DNA of 64,000 nucleotides from an uncultured Isosphaeraceae bacterium (GCA_937858365.1 CALLYK010000307.1:1-64000); one strand, 5' to 3'; counted from the first letter of the stretch, positions 48,769 to 59,000 are shown. Program-made: numbers and translations. The notes: generated by a model from the letters alone, not told the origin.

Positions 48769-48786
48769 ATTTTGGTTATCCAAAAT
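48769..48786. promoter_or_regulatory. perfect palindromic operator-like site upstream of the Nramp gene
   Basis: ATTTTGG-TTAT-CCAAAAT: a perfect 7-bp inverted repeat with a 4-bp spacer, lying 28 bp before a good -35 box. Its form resembles operators of DtxR/MntR-like metal regulators, although the half-site differs from the textbook consensus. It lies midway between the divergent secreted-protein gene and the metal transporter. Confidence 0.55.
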
Positions 48787-48813
48787 TGAAATCTCCATAA
48801 ACGAAAATCGCCC

Positions 48814-48842
48814 TTGTGGGTGCCGTGATCGCGTGCTAGGAT
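48814..48842 (+). promoter_or_regulatory. sigma-70-type promoter for the Nramp gene
   Basis: TTGTGG (48814-48819), 17-bp spacer, TAGGAT (48837-48842). The start of transcription would be near 48849, giving a leader of about 34 bases. Confidence 0.6.
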
Positions 48843-48882
48843 CGATGGAGAGTTTGTGTTGTGAGCCATTTGGGGCCCGCCC

Positions 48883-50838
48883 ATGGTGACGCAGAACGGC
48901 ACGAGGCGCTCGTTGGACGAGGTCCACGGGACGGTGGATGTGCGTCAGCGGAATCCTCTGCGGCGGCTTTTCGCGTTTCTGGGTCCGGCCTATCTGGTGA
49001 GTGTCGGCTATATGGACCCAGGAAACTGGGCGACCGACCTGGAGGGGGGAGCGCACTTCGGGCCCGCCCTGCTTTGGGTCCTCTTGATGTCGAACCTGAT
49101 GGCGGTCCTTTTGCAGACCCTATCGGCCAGGCTCGGCGTGGTGACGGGTTACGACCTGGCCCAGGCGTGTCGCGCCGAGTACTCACGGCCCATCAACACG
49201 GTCCTTTGGCTCCTCACCGAGGTGGCGATCGCGGCCACCGACCTCGCCGAAGTGCTGGGCACGATCATCGCCCTGAAGCTCCTCTTCGGCCTCGACATGC
49301 TCATCGGCTGTTTAATCACCGCTTTTGATACATTCTTGTTATTGTATATCCAGAAACTGGGCATTCGCAAGATTGAAGGGGTGATCTTGGGGTTGGTGGC
49401 GACGATCGGCTTGTGCTTCTTGCTTCAGATCCTCTTGGCGCGGCCAGACCCGGTCGCGTTGGCGGTTGGGTTTGTGCCGAGTTTGCCTCCCGGTTCGCTC
49501 TTCGTGGCGATCGGCATCTTGGGGGCGACGGTGATGCCCCACAACTTGTATCTGCATTCGGCCCTCGTGCAGTCGCGGCGGATCGGTCCCGACCTGGCGA
49601 GCAAGGCGGCGGCCTGTCGCTTCAACCTGATCGATTCGGCCCTTGCCTTGAACGCGGCCTTCTTCGTCAACGCGGCGATCCTCATTGTGAGTTCGTCGGT
49701 ATTCCACGAGCGAGGGATCGCGGTCGAGGGGATCGAGAAGGCCCACGAGCTCCTGCCGGAGTTCCTCCAATTCCGCATTCCCTACCTTGGTCCGGCGGCC
49801 CCGCTCCTCTTCGGGATCGCCCTGCTCTGCGCGGGGCAGAGTTCCACGCTCACGGGCACTTTGGCTGGACAGATCGTCATGGAAGGCTATTTGCACTTGC
49901 GGATTGCGCCCTGGTTGAGGCGCCTTATCACACGGCTGCTCGCTTTGGTGCCGGCCGTGGTCGTGATCGCGGTGGTCGGGGAGAGTTCAACGCAGGGGCT
50001 TCTGGTACTCAGTCAGGTCATTCTGAGTCTTCAGCTTTCGTTCGCGGTCGTGCCACTGATCCATTTCACGTCGAACCGACGAAACATGGGTGTCTTCACC
50101 AATCCGTGGTGGGTCCAGGCCCTCGCCTGGATGACCGCGGCGGTCATTGTCGGATTGAACGCGCACCTGGTGCTCGACAACGTCACCGACTGGATCTCTC
50201 AGGCGGCCGAGTCGGGTCTGAGCGTGGGTCCGTTGCCGCTTTCCTGGCTCGTCGCGGCGTCTTTGTACATGGTGGTCGCGGCGGTCGCGGGCTTGCTGCT
50301 GTGGGTGACGATCAAACCGTGGGTCCAGCCGTCGCCGGCTTGGAAACCCCCAGCTCCCGACTTGACGCTCGATTGGGCTGGGGCCTTGCGACCCAGGCCA
50401 ATTCATGCCATCGGCGTGGCCCTTGAGCATAGTCCGGTGGACGTTGAGATCTTGAATCGGGCCCTCGGTTTGGCCCGTCCAGGCGAGACCCGGTTCGTGG
50501 TCCTGCACGTTTCCGACACGCCCATGACCGGCGTTTACGGCGACGACACGGCCGACCGCCACACCGAGTCGGACCGCCATTACCTTGAGGACGTGGTCTC
50601 GTCCCTGGGCGTACTTGGTTACGAGGCCCGTTCCGCCTTGTTGTTCGGCACCGATCGCGCCGGCCGCTTGGTGGCCGAGTTGAAGCGATCGCCGGTCGAC
50701 CTGCTCGTCGTCGGCTCACACGGTCACGGCATGGTCCGCGACCTGCTCCTGGGCCAGACCGTGGACAGCCTGCGCCACGGGTTGAGCATTCCGATGCTCA
50801 TCGCGCGACCCGGCCCGGAAATGCCGGTCAAAGCGTGA
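48883..50838 (+). CDS. mntH: Nramp-family divalent metal transporter fused to UspA domain
   Basis: A 651-residue protein. Residues ~25-480 are a full Nramp transporter: TM1 motif DPGN (45-48) and TM6 motif MPHN (218-221), whose Asp, Asn and Met line the metal site. About 11 TM segments. After a Pro-rich linker (~480-505), residues ~510-645 form a universal stress protein domain (HAIGVALEHSPVDVEILNRAL ... VDLLVVGSHGHGMVRDLLLGQTVDSLRHGLSIPMLI) with the G-x2-G-x9-G-S/T type nucleotide loop. It imports Mn2+/Fe2+ with protons; a nucleotide-sensing tail may gate it. The GC-poor stretch at 49311-49360 lies inside a TM segment. Confidence 0.9.
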   Translation: MVTQNGTRRSLDEVHGTVDVRQRNPLRRLFAFLGPAYLVSVGYMDPGNWATDLEGGAHFGPALLWVLLMSNLMAVLLQTLSARLGVVTGYDLAQACRAEYSRPINTVLWLLTEVAIAATDLAEVLGTIIALKLLFGLDMLIGCLITAFDTFLLLYIQKLGIRKIEGVILGLVATIGLCFLLQILLARPDPVALAVGFVPSLPPGSLFVAIGILGATVMPHNLYLHSALVQSRRIGPDLASKAAACRFNLIDSALALNAAFFVNAAILIVSSSVFHERGIAVEGIEKAHELLPEFLQFRIPYLGPAAPLLFGIALLCAGQSSTLTGTLAGQIVMEGYLHLRIAPWLRRLITRLLALVPAVVVIAVVGESSTQGLLVLSQVILSLQLSFAVVPLIHFTSNRRNMGVFTNPWWVQALAWMTAAVIVGLNAHLVLDNVTDWISQAAESGLSVGPLPLSWLVAASLYMVVAAVAGLLLWVTIKPWVQPSPAWKPPAPDLTLDWAGALRPRPIHAIGVALEHSPVDVEILNRALGLARPGETRFVVLHVSDTPMTGVYGDDTADRHTESDRHYLEDVVSSLGVLGYEARSALLFGTDRAGRLVAELKRSPVDLLVVGSHGHGMVRDLLLGQTVDSLRHGLSIPMLIARPGPEMPVKA

Positions 50839-51688
50839 ACGACAATCTCCGGCGGTATTCGCTCGCGAGGGCCGAATCTTCGGGCAACAGGGCGAATATC
50901 GCCAGCATGAGCTTGCGGGCCTCTTCACCAGTTGCCTTGCGGTCTTCCTCGACCAGCGCGAGGCACAATTCCAGGGCCTCTTGGTTCTGATTCGCGGCGG
51001 CCAGGGCCTCGGCGAGTTGGAAGCGGGCTTGGAAGTCGTTCGGGTTCGCGGCGACCAAAGCGCGACATTGGGCCACGTCCCCCGCTTCGGCTGCCCCTTC
51101 TTTCAGGACGAGCTGTGACTTGATCCGCTCGGCTTCCGAATTGAGGGGCCCGCGCCGTTCCAGATGGGCCAGGACGGTTTCGGCGTCGGCGAACCTGCCT
51201 TGCGCCACGAGGATCCGGGCCAGTCCCGTTTGTGCCTTCTCGTCGTTGGGCGAAAGCTCGATGGCCGCGCGGTACTTGGCCTCGGCCTTGGTGGCGTCCG
51301 TCGGTTCGAGCCCCTTTCCTTCCAGGACAAGTTGCTCAACAGGCGTGGGCATGATCCTGTCGAGAAAAAGGGCGACTTCCTCAGGCGGCAGCGCCCCCAT
51401 GAAGCCGTCCACCACTTGGCCGTCCTTGAGGGCGAAAACGGTCGGCAGCGAGCGCACGCCGAAGGCGGCGGCCATGCCGGGGTTGGCCTCCGTGTCCACC
51501 TTCACTAAAACGAACTTGCCCCCTCGCTTCCGGGCCTCCTCTTCCAGGACGGGTCCAAGGCGTTTGCAAGGGGCGCACCAGGCGGCCCAAAAATCGACCA
51601 CGACCGGCACGTCCATCGAGCGGTCGATGACGTCGTGTTCGAACGTGGCTTCGGTGGTCTCGACGACGTGCGGGTTGGTTGTACTCAT
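50828..51688 (-). CDS. ybbN: thioredoxin-TPR co-chaperone (YbbN/CnoX-like)
   Basis: A 286-residue protein. The thioredoxin domain covers residues ~5-110 with active site WCAPC (37-41) and cis-Pro RSLPTVF. The C-terminal ~150 residues are TPR-like (AEAKYRAAIELSPNDEKAQTGLARIL ... CRALVAANPNDFQARFQLAEALAAANQNQEAL). This two-domain layout is that of YbbN/CnoX, a redox-activated holdase working with GroEL/DnaK. YbbN of E. coli has SXXC; here both cysteines are present, so it may be redox active. It overlaps the convergent transporter gene by 11 bp. Confidence 0.88.
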   Translation of the reverse strand: MSTTNPHVVETTEATFEHDVIDRSMDVPVVVDFWAAWCAPCKRLGPVLEEEARKRGGKFVLVKVDTEANPGMAAAFGVRSLPTVFALKDGQVVDGFMGALPPEEVALFLDRIMPTPVEQLVLEGKGLEPTDATKAEAKYRAAIELSPNDEKAQTGLARILVAQGRFADAETVLAHLERRGPLNSEAERIKSQLVLKEGAAEAGDVAQCRALVAANPNDFQARFQLAEALAAANQNQEALELCLALVEEDRKATGEEARKLMLAIFALLPEDSALASEYRRRLSFTL

Positions 51689-51755
51689 GGCCCTATTGTA
51701 TGACACATGGGGTCGGGGTGAAACTCCATGCGGAGAATGACAAAGGAGCCCAGCC

Positions 51756-52958
51756 GTGCGGCGACTCGCGTGGTGGACCCTGGTGGCCGTGGCGCTTCAA
51801 GCGACCTTCGCCGGGGTCGCGACGACTTCCCTGTTCTTTCACCCGATCGTTGCTTCCGCCCAGCGTGTTTTCGGTGGTTCGGTGGGTGTGGAGTCGGTCC
51901 TTTTCGACGTCCGCACGTATGAAAGCTACGGAAGGGACATCTGGGACGGGCTTGTCCCCTACATCCAGATCGTCATCGAGTACCCGATCGGGGCCCTACC
52001 GCTGTTCCTCGTCCCCGCCGCGGCGCCTGCCGGTGTCTTGCCGTTTCGTCTGGGGTTCGCGCTGGAGATGATGGCATTCCAAGCGGCGACCTTGGCATTT
52101 CTCGTCGCGCGCGTGTCGGTCCGCGAAGGGGAACGTCAGGCTCGTTCGAGGCTGGTCTGGTCCACGGCCTTGCTCGCGGCGCTTGGCCCCTTGCCCATCG
52201 CCCGGTACGACCTGGCCCCGGCTTTTCTCGCCTTCGCGGCGACGTGTGTGTGGTCCCAGCGCGGGCCCTTGGCGGGACTGCTCGCCGGCTTAGGGACCAT
52301 GGTGAAGCTCTTTCCGGGCGTGGTGGTCGTCCCGCTCGCCGTGCGCGAGGGCCTTGGCTCGTGGCGGGCCCTCCTTTCGTGTGTCGTGACGGTGATCGGG
52401 ATGCTGGCGCTCTGGCACATCACGGGCGACATTCCAACGGCGCTTCGTTACCACACGGAGCGTGGCCTGGAAATCGAGTCCGTAGCCGCAAGCGGTTTGA
52501 TGCTGATCGGTAAAATCGCGGGTTGGAAAATGGACCGGACCTTCGACCATAGTTCGGAGGTCTTGCACGCTCCTGCTGCCGAAACGTTGGCCCTGATTGG
52601 CCCGTGGGCCCAGATCACCCTGGTGGGCCTGGCCGCGGCGCGGGCCCGACGGGGCGACGTATTCCGATCGGCCGGCGCGGCCATCCTCGGGTTCGTCCTG
52701 GGAGGGAAGGTCTTCTCACCACAGTACCTTCTCTGGGTCTTACCGTTCGTACTCGCTGTCGCCGGTCGAACAGGGTCCTGGTCGCGCAGGCTGACACTCC
52801 TGGCTTGCGGCTTGACCTTCCTGGTTTATCCTTGGTCGTTCATCGGCCTGACGCTATTCCATCCCCTGGCATTGGCTCTTCTGGCGGCGCGGAACCTGAC
52901 GCTGATCGCCCTGTACCTGACGCTCCTTTACGGCCCGGAAGACGAGGCGAGACCATGA
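51756..52958 (+). CDS. GT87-like membrane glycosyltransferase (DUF2029)
   Basis: A 400-residue integral membrane protein starting at GTG 51756, with AAAGGAG about 8 bases upstream. About 9-10 TM helices. Typical polyprenyl-phosphate mannosyltransferase landmarks are RTYESYGRDIWDGLVPY (early loop with Asp), RYDLAPAFLAF, GTMVKLFPGVVVVPLA and GGKVFSPQYLLWVLPF. Such enzymes transfer sugars from lipid carriers on the outer face of the membrane. The stop overlaps the next ATG by four bases (ATGA), so it is co-translated with a quinone oxidoreductase, a combination without obvious functional link. Confidence 0.82.
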   Translation: MRRLAWWTLVAVALQATFAGVATTSLFFHPIVASAQRVFGGSVGVESVLFDVRTYESYGRDIWDGLVPYIQIVIEYPIGALPLFLVPAAAPAGVLPFRLGFALEMMAFQAATLAFLVARVSVREGERQARSRLVWSTALLAALGPLPIARYDLAPAFLAFAATCVWSQRGPLAGLLAGLGTMVKLFPGVVVVPLAVREGLGSWRALLSCVVTVIGMLALWHITGDIPTALRYHTERGLEIESVAASGLMLIGKIAGWKMDRTFDHSSEVLHAPAAETLALIGPWAQITLVGLAAARARRGDVFRSAGAAILGFVLGGKVFSPQYLLWVLPFVLAVAGRTGSWSRRLTLLACGLTFLVYPWSFIGLTLFHPLALALLAARNLTLIALYLTLLYGPEDEARP

Positions 52959-53938
52959 AGGCGGTGGTGATCGTGGGACGAGGCGGGGTCGAATCGCTCG
53001 AAGTGCGGGACGTGCCCAAGCCCGTCCCGCTCGGTGGGGAGTTGCTCGTCCGCGTCCGGGCGTGCGGGACGAACCGGGCCGACCTGATGCAGGCGCGCGG
53101 CCACTATCCGGCGCCCCCAGGGGCGCCCGCCGACATTCCCGGACTCGAATTCGCCGGAGAGGTCGCCGAAGTGGGACCGGGCTGTGTCGAAGGGCGCGAG
53201 CTGGGCGAACGGGTCTTCGGGATCGTCTCGGGCGGCGGCTTGGCCGAGTACGTCACGGTCCCAGAGCGCATGGCCGTGACGATTCCGCCGAACCTCGACT
53301 TTGACCAAGCGGCGTGCGTCCCCGAGGCGTTCCTCACGGCCCACGACGCCCTCATGACCCAGGGGCTCGCCGTGCCGGGTCAACGCGTGCTCATCCACGC
53401 GGCCGGAGGCGGGGTCGGCTCGGCGGCCGTGCAATTGGCCCACGCGATGGGCTGCCGGACGTTCGGCACGTCGCGGACGCCGGCCAAGCTCGAGGCCCTG
53501 CGAGATTTCGGACTTGACCACGGCATCGACACCCGAAGCGAGGACTTCGCGCAAGTCATCCACGACCGGACGAGCGGCGAAGGGGTGCATTTGGTCCTCG
53601 ACCATATCGGCGGTCCCTTCCTGGCCGCGAACCTGGAAACGCTCGCGGTCAAGGGGCGCCTCGTGCTCATTGGCCTGCTCGCCGGTCCCAAAACGGACGT
53701 GAATCTCTTCACGTTCTTGCGCAAGAGGCTGACGATGGTCGGCACGACCTTGCGGGCTCGGCCGCTCGAAGAGAAAATCATGGCGACGCGACGATTCGCC
53801 GAATGCGTGGTGCCCTGGCTTGAGGGCGGCCTGGTCCGGCCGATCCTCGATCGGGTCTATCCGCTCGAGGAAGTGCGTGCGGCCGAAACGCGGCTGGAGG
53901 CCGACCTAGGCCTGGGCAAAATCGTGCTGCGCCCTTGA
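52955..53938 (+). CDS. NAD(P)H:quinone oxidoreductase, zinc-independent MDR family
   Basis: A 327-residue medium-chain dehydrogenase of the QOR/PIG3 type. The N-terminal VVRACGTNRADLMQARGHYPAPPGAPADIPGLEFAGEV has no catalytic zinc ligands. The nucleotide-binding motif is VLIHAAGGGVGSAAVQLA, and the family C-terminus [25 protein letters not shown] is present. It reduces quinones with NAD(P)H or similar electrophiles. The start overlaps the glycosyltransferase stop. The 3' end overlaps the convergent ABC ATPase gene by 33 bp. Confidence 0.9.
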   Translation: MKAVVIVGRGGVESLEVRDVPKPVPLGGELLVRVRACGTNRADLMQARGHYPAPPGAPADIPGLEFAGEVAEVGPGCVEGRELGERVFGIVSGGGLAEYVTVPERMAVTIPPNLDFDQAACVPEAFLTAHDALMTQGLAVPGQRVLIHAAGGGVGSAAVQLAHAMGCRTFGTSRTPAKLEALRDFGLDHGIDTRSEDFAQVIHDRTSGEGVHLVLDHIGGPFLAANLETLAVKGRLVLIGLLAGPKTDVNLFTFLRKRLTMVGTTLRARPLEEKIMATRRFAECVVPWLEGGLVRPILDRVYPLEEVRAAETRLEADLGLGKIVLRP

Positions 53939-54610
53939 TTTGCCCGAGGTACCGAGCAAGCGGCCGTCTTGGATTTCCAGGACGACGTCATCAGCGTTGA
54001 TGAATCGTCGATCGTGGGTGACGACAACCAATGTGGCCTGCCGTTCGGCCTGTAGGCGTCTCAAGACGCGATAAATCTCGTCGCCAGTGCGGGAATCGAG
54101 TTCACCGGTCGGTTCGTCGGCCAGGACGAGCACCGGGTCTTTCACCAGGGCACGGCAGATCGCGACGCGCTGCTGTTCGCCGCCGGAGAGTTGATTGGGT
54201 CGATGTTCCAGGCGATCGCCGAGGCCGACGTCGGTGAGGAGTTCGGTCGCTCGGGCCCGAAGCTGGGGCGTCACGCCGCGCGGCATGAACGAGACCAAGA
54301 CGTTCTCGACCGCCGTGAGGTTGTTGATCAGGTTGAACGATTGAAAAATGAAGCCGATCTTTTCGCGTCGATAGGTGTTGGCCTCGACCTCGCTCATCGT
54401 GGTGAGGTCCAGTCCATCGACAACGATCCGCCCCGAAGTGGGCCGATCCAGGGCCCCCATCAGGTACAAAAGGGTGCTCTTTCCCGAACCCGAAGGCCCC
54501 ACGATGAACGCGGCGCGACCCTGACGGACCTCGCAGTTGACCCCGCGCAGGGCGTGGACCTCGCGTTGGCCGTTTCGGAAGGACTTGTGGACGTTCTCGA
54601 CGATGATCAT
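53906..54610 (-). CDS. ABC transporter ATPase, LolD/MacB type
   Basis: A 234-residue ATP-binding subunit. Walker [11 protein letters not shown]-loop FIFQSFNLI, signature [11 protein letters not shown], Walker [13 protein letters not shown] and H-loop VVTHDRR. The DEPTGELD and QSFNLI patterns place it in the MacB/LolD/FtsE group that works with FtsX-fold permeases. It follows its permease gene by 26 bp on the same strand. The substrate is unknown: lipoprotein release, peptide or antibiotic export are all possible. Normal length. Confidence 0.93.
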   Translation of the reverse strand: MIIVENVHKSFRNGQREVHALRGVNCEVRQGRAAFIVGPSGSGKSTLLYLMGALDRPTSGRIVVDGLDLTTMSEVEANTYRREKIGFIFQSFNLINNLTAVENVLVSFMPRGVTPQLRARATELLTDVGLGDRLEHRPNQLSGGEQQRVAICRALVKDPVLVLADEPTGELDSRTGDEIYRVLRRLQAERQATLVVVTHDRRFINADDVVLEIQDGRLLGTSGKSRAQHDFAQA

Positions 54611-54636
54611 GCCGATTCCTTCGTCATACGTGAACG

Positions 54637-55923
54637 TTATCTCGCCCCGAGTCGGATCGCGGCCATCGGGACCAGTCTTGAGGCCTTCCAGGCTGGGTAG
54701 AGACCTCCGAGTGTGCCCATGATGATGGAGAGGAGGAGGCCCCTCGTGGCGTTGAATGGGCTGATGAAGAGTGAGAGACCTGTCGAGTCGATGAGTGGGT
54801 TGACGATTACCGTGAAGACCAGCGCCAAGGCGAAACCGATCAGACCCGCCAGAAGGCCCAGGTAGGCGCTTTCAGCCGTGACCAAAGTCAGGAGGTTGGA
54901 ACGCGACCAGCCGAGCGTCCTCAGGACGCCGAATTCGGCGAAACGCTCCGTCGTGCTCATCAGCATCGTGTTCACGATCCCGACCACGCCGACCACCAAG
55001 GCCAGGGCCACCGTGGCCAGGAGGAACTTGTCGAGCTGGTTCATCAGGTGGCCGAAGTTCGACATGATCTCGCTCGCGCCGCGGGAGTCGGCCGTGGGGA
55101 GCGTCTGCTCGATCACTTCGCCGAGCTCGTCGTTGTGCGCGGGGTCGTCCCCTTCGACGTAGAAGGTTGAGACCGTTTCCTTGGGCACGTTCGTGATGCG
55201 CCTCACCGTATCGATGTCCATGACGATCACGACGTCGAGGATCATCGAGCCCGTCTCGTAGATGCCGATGATGTCGAACAACTCACCCGCGATGTCGAGC
55301 TGGTCGCCGACTTTACGCGGTTGGTTGGTCTCCGGGTTCGGGTTGTCGCGCGCGATCTTCCGGCTGATGACGATCTTGTTCGAGCCCTCATCGCCGGGTT
55401 CGAGGAAGCGCCCCTCCTTCATGGCCCTGGGGAAGACGGCGCTCTTGATGCCGATGTGTTTGCGGATGTCCTGACCGGCCAGCACGGGATGGTCGAAGAT
55501 GTTGGAGACCAGTTGCTGGGTCTCGTCCATTTTGCCCGGGGTCGAGTCCGGAGACTGGTTTTTCCGCTTGATCCGATCGGCGATCTTCTTGGCAGCCAGC
55601 TTGCTCACGTTCCCGGAGATGGTCTTGTTCTCGACCGAGGGGGCGACTTGCCAGACCTCTGGGGCGACCCGCGCCACGCCGGGGATCGCGCGGATCCTCT
55701 CTTCCATCTCGGCCGGGAGTTGACTGAAGACGGGGCTGGGTGTCCCCTCGCGGAGGATGATCACGCCTTGGACCTGGCTCAGGGTGTCACCGACCAGGTT
55801 TTTCAGGCCGTCCGAGAGGCTTGTGAGACCGAGCACACCCAGAATCGGGATCGAGAGTCCAACCAGCGCCAAGACGGTGCGCAGGGGGCGAGTGAGCAGG
55901 TTCCGCCAGGCGAAGGTCCACAT
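54637..55923 (-). CDS. ABC transporter permease, FtsX/MacB fold
   Basis: A 428-residue permease. TM1 is at the N-terminus (RTVLALVGLSIPILGVLGLTSL). A large extracytoplasmic domain spans residues ~50-300 (MacB_PCD-like), and three TM helices end the protein (KFLLATVALALVVGVVGIVNTMLMSTTERFAEFGVLRTLGWSR, then LLTLVTAESAYLGLLAGLIGFALALVFTVIV and LFISPFNATRGLLLSIIMGTLGGLYPAWKASRL). This is the standard four-TM FtsX topology. First gene of a two-gene operon with the ATPase. No adaptor gene is adjacent. Confidence 0.92.
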   Translation of the reverse strand: MWTFAWRNLLTRPLRTVLALVGLSIPILGVLGLTSLSDGLKNLVGDTLSQVQGVIILREGTPSPVFSQLPAEMEERIRAIPGVARVAPEVWQVAPSVENKTISGNVSKLAAKKIADRIKRKNQSPDSTPGKMDETQQLVSNIFDHPVLAGQDIRKHIGIKSAVFPRAMKEGRFLEPGDEGSNKIVISRKIARDNPNPETNQPRKVGDQLDIAGELFDIIGIYETGSMILDVVIVMDIDTVRRITNVPKETVSTFYVEGDDPAHNDELGEVIEQTLPTADSRGASEIMSNFGHLMNQLDKFLLATVALALVVGVVGIVNTMLMSTTERFAEFGVLRTLGWSRSNLLTLVTAESAYLGLLAGLIGFALALVFTVIVNPLIDSTGLSLFISPFNATRGLLLSIIMGTLGGLYPAWKASRLVPMAAIRLGAR

Positions 55924-56050
55924 GGGTCGCTCTGTTTCTCAAAGGTCCCGCGCCCGGGGCTGTCCTCGACTCGTCGGGCCTCGCGGGTCGAAGGGGATTA
56001 TAGGACCTTCGGCGAAACAGCCAAGATGGATTGGATGGCGATGCCCACCT

Positions 56051-59000
56051 TCAGGCGCCGCTTTCGCCTTCGGTCGGTGTGGGCGACGGTTCGGGTGCAG
56101 GCGGCGGCTCGCTGGGCGGCGCGGCCTGCTCCGTTGGGGGCGGCGCTCCTTCTTGCGGTTCCTCTCCAGTTTCTCTCGCTTGCCAAAGCTGTTTCAGTTG
56201 CCCGAAAGTGCGGAGGGGTTCGGCCCCCTTCAGGGCGTCTTTGGAGAGTGGCGGTGGGGCGACGGGCTTTTTGGGTTTCGGGTGCGGGGTGGCCTCGGTC
56301 TTGGATGCGTCGGGGGCCGGCTTGGGCGGCATGGGCCGCCCGCCGCCCGGTCGGCCGCCTCCTGGTCGTCCGCCATAGCCACGACCTTGCTGTTGCGCCC
56401 GTTGGGGCGGACCTGGAATACGGAGCCTTTGGGCAGGTGGCGGGGGCGTTGCGGGGGTTGGCGGGGCGTCGGCCGAGGGTTGAGGGCGGGGACCCTGCTG
56501 TCCTTGACCTTGCCTTGGTCCTTGACCTTGGGGACCGGGGCCGCGATCGCGGCGCGGTGGTCTCTGTCCCTGTCCTTGCTGGGGCCCTCTGTCGCCGCCT
56601 TGTTGGCCGCGATCTCCCTGAGGACGCCCGGGTTCCCGGCGTGGTCCGCCGCCGGTCCGCGAGCGCTCCGAGCCGGGCTTGACCATAGTCAAGGAGACCC
56701 GCTTGCGCTCTTGGTCCACGCCCATGACCCAGACCGAGACCACGTCACCCACACTTACGACGTCGTGCGGGCTCTTGATGTAACGATTTGCGAGTTGGCT
56801 GATGTGGACCAGGCCCGAGTCTTTCAGGCCGATGTCGACGAATGCACCGAAATCGACGACGTTGAGGACCGTGCCCTTGAGTTCCATCCCGGCGGAGAGG
56901 TCTTCCAGCTTGAGCACGCCGCGCTTGAAGATCGGCTTGGGCAGGTCTTCGCGCGGGTCGCGATCGGGCCGGGCCAGGGCCTGGAAGATGTCGTCCAGAG
57001 TGGGGATGCCGATGCCCAACTCCGTCGCCAGCGCCTGGAGGTCCACGGCGTTCATCTGGTCGTGAAGGGCTGGCATCTGGTCCTTGTGGTTGATCACGTC
57101 GGGGGTGAACCCGAGTTTCTCCAGCGCCTTGGTGGCGGCCTCGTAGCTTTCAGGGTGGACCCAGGTCCGGTCGAGCGGGTTGGCCGCCTCGGGGATCTTG
57201 AGGAAGCCGGCCGATTGCGTGTAGGTCGCCGGGCCGATGCCTTCGACTTCGAGGATTTGCTCGCGACTCGTGAAGGGCCCCTTCTCCTTGCGGCGATCGA
57301 CGATCCGCCGGGCCGTGAGTTGATTCAAGCCTGAGACATGGCGCAGGAGGGGCACGCTCGCGGTGTTCAGGTCCACACCCACGAAATTGACGCAACTCTC
57401 AATGACGCCTTCCAGCGACTCCTTGAGCTGCTTGGGGTTCACGTCATGCTGGTAAAGGCCCACGCCGATGTTCTGGGGCTCGATCTTGACGAGTTCGGAA
57501 AGTGGGTCCTGAAGGCGTCGGCCGATGGAGACCGTGCCCCGCGTGGTGGGGTCGAGGTCGTTGAACTCTTCCCGACCGATCGGACTGGTGGAGTAGACAC
57601 TTGCCCCGGCCTCGTTGACGATCACGTAGGCAAGCTTCGCGACCTGAGCGTCGGACGCGTGGGGCGCGGGGGGCGGCGGGGGCAACTTGGGCTTGGGGGG
57701 CTTGGGTGGCCTTGGTTCCCGATGGTGTTTGGGCTGTTTGAGTTCGCGCGCGGGCTTTGGCGCGGCCTCGGCGGTGGGGGCCGCTTCGGACGTCGAGCCA
57801 GGTTCGGTGGGGCCGGCCGCTTCCGCGGTGACGACTGGGGGCGCTTCCTCGACGCTCGAAGCGGCCTCGGTGGGTGATTCGACCGCGACTTCAGGCTCGA
57901 TCGCTGGTTCGGTCGTTGTGGCCTCGGCGACGGGCGCTCCCTCCGCGGGGGGTTCCGGGCTGGCCTGCCCCGACGATTCGGTCTCGTTGGTTTCTGGGGT
58001 TGGTGGCGATGGGACTTCCGACGCGGGGGGCTCGGGACCCGGGCCTTGTTCGCTCCCCTCACCCGATTCCGGAGCGCCGCCGCGAATCGGCGGGAGACGA
58101 TCGAACTCGTTCATCCAACGAGCCCCGGGCGCATGTGACCCTCCGGAGACGGGGGGCAGGGCCTCCGGTTCCGGTGAAGGTCCTTCGGCGGTCGGGTTGC
58201 CGTCGCCGTTGTTCACGGGGGCCTCGGACTCGGGTTCGGTGGTCGGGGCCTCGACCGCTTCGGGGCTCGGGGCCTGCTCGCTGGTTTCGGCCGTGTGCAC
58301 CTGGTTGCCGTCGCCGCTTGGCTCGGGGGCTTCGGCGGTCGTGGCCTCGATCGTGGTCTCAGCGGGGGCTGGGGGGACGTAGCCGGGCAGTGAGGTCGCC
58401 TCGGGGTTTTCGTGGAAGTAGGTGCCTTCGGTGATGACCTCGGCGACGAGTTCCTCGGTCTCGCGGCAGGCGGTGCCGTTCCCGATCGCCACGACGTTCA
58501 CCTGGTGCTTGGCGACCAGGTCTTTGATCGCCTGTTTGGCCTCGTAACGTCGCGACTGGGGTTGGTGCGGGTAAATGATTGTGTGTTCAAGGAGTTGACC
58601 GTGGGGGTCGATCACGGCCACCTTGCAGCCCGTCCGGAAGCCGGGGTCGATGGCCAAGACCACTTGCTTCAGGATCGGTGGTTGAAGCAGCAGGCTCCGG
58701 AGGTTCCGGGCGAATACCTCAACGGCGTGGCGTTCGGCCATTTCGGTGAGGTCGCGGCGCACCTCGCGCTCGAGGCTGGGCAGGAGCAGCCGATCGAGCG
58801 CGTCGACCGCTGCCTGCTGGAGGAACTCGCCGTGGGGGCGGCCTTCCAGGCCCAGGGGCCCGAAGACCGCCTTTTCCAATTCCGCGCGGTCCGACTCCAT
58901 CTTGACCTTCAGCGGGCCTTCCTTGTCGCCCCGATTGATCGCCAGGACGCGATGGGGCGGTACTTGCGCGATGGGTTCGGAGTAGGCGAAGTAATCGCGG

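Noticed and set aside
57687-58382. Gly/Ser-rich plus-strand frame opposite tex
   Set aside because: Reverse complement of the Pro/Glu/Thr-rich Tex insertion; the sense frame continues through with conserved domains on both sides.
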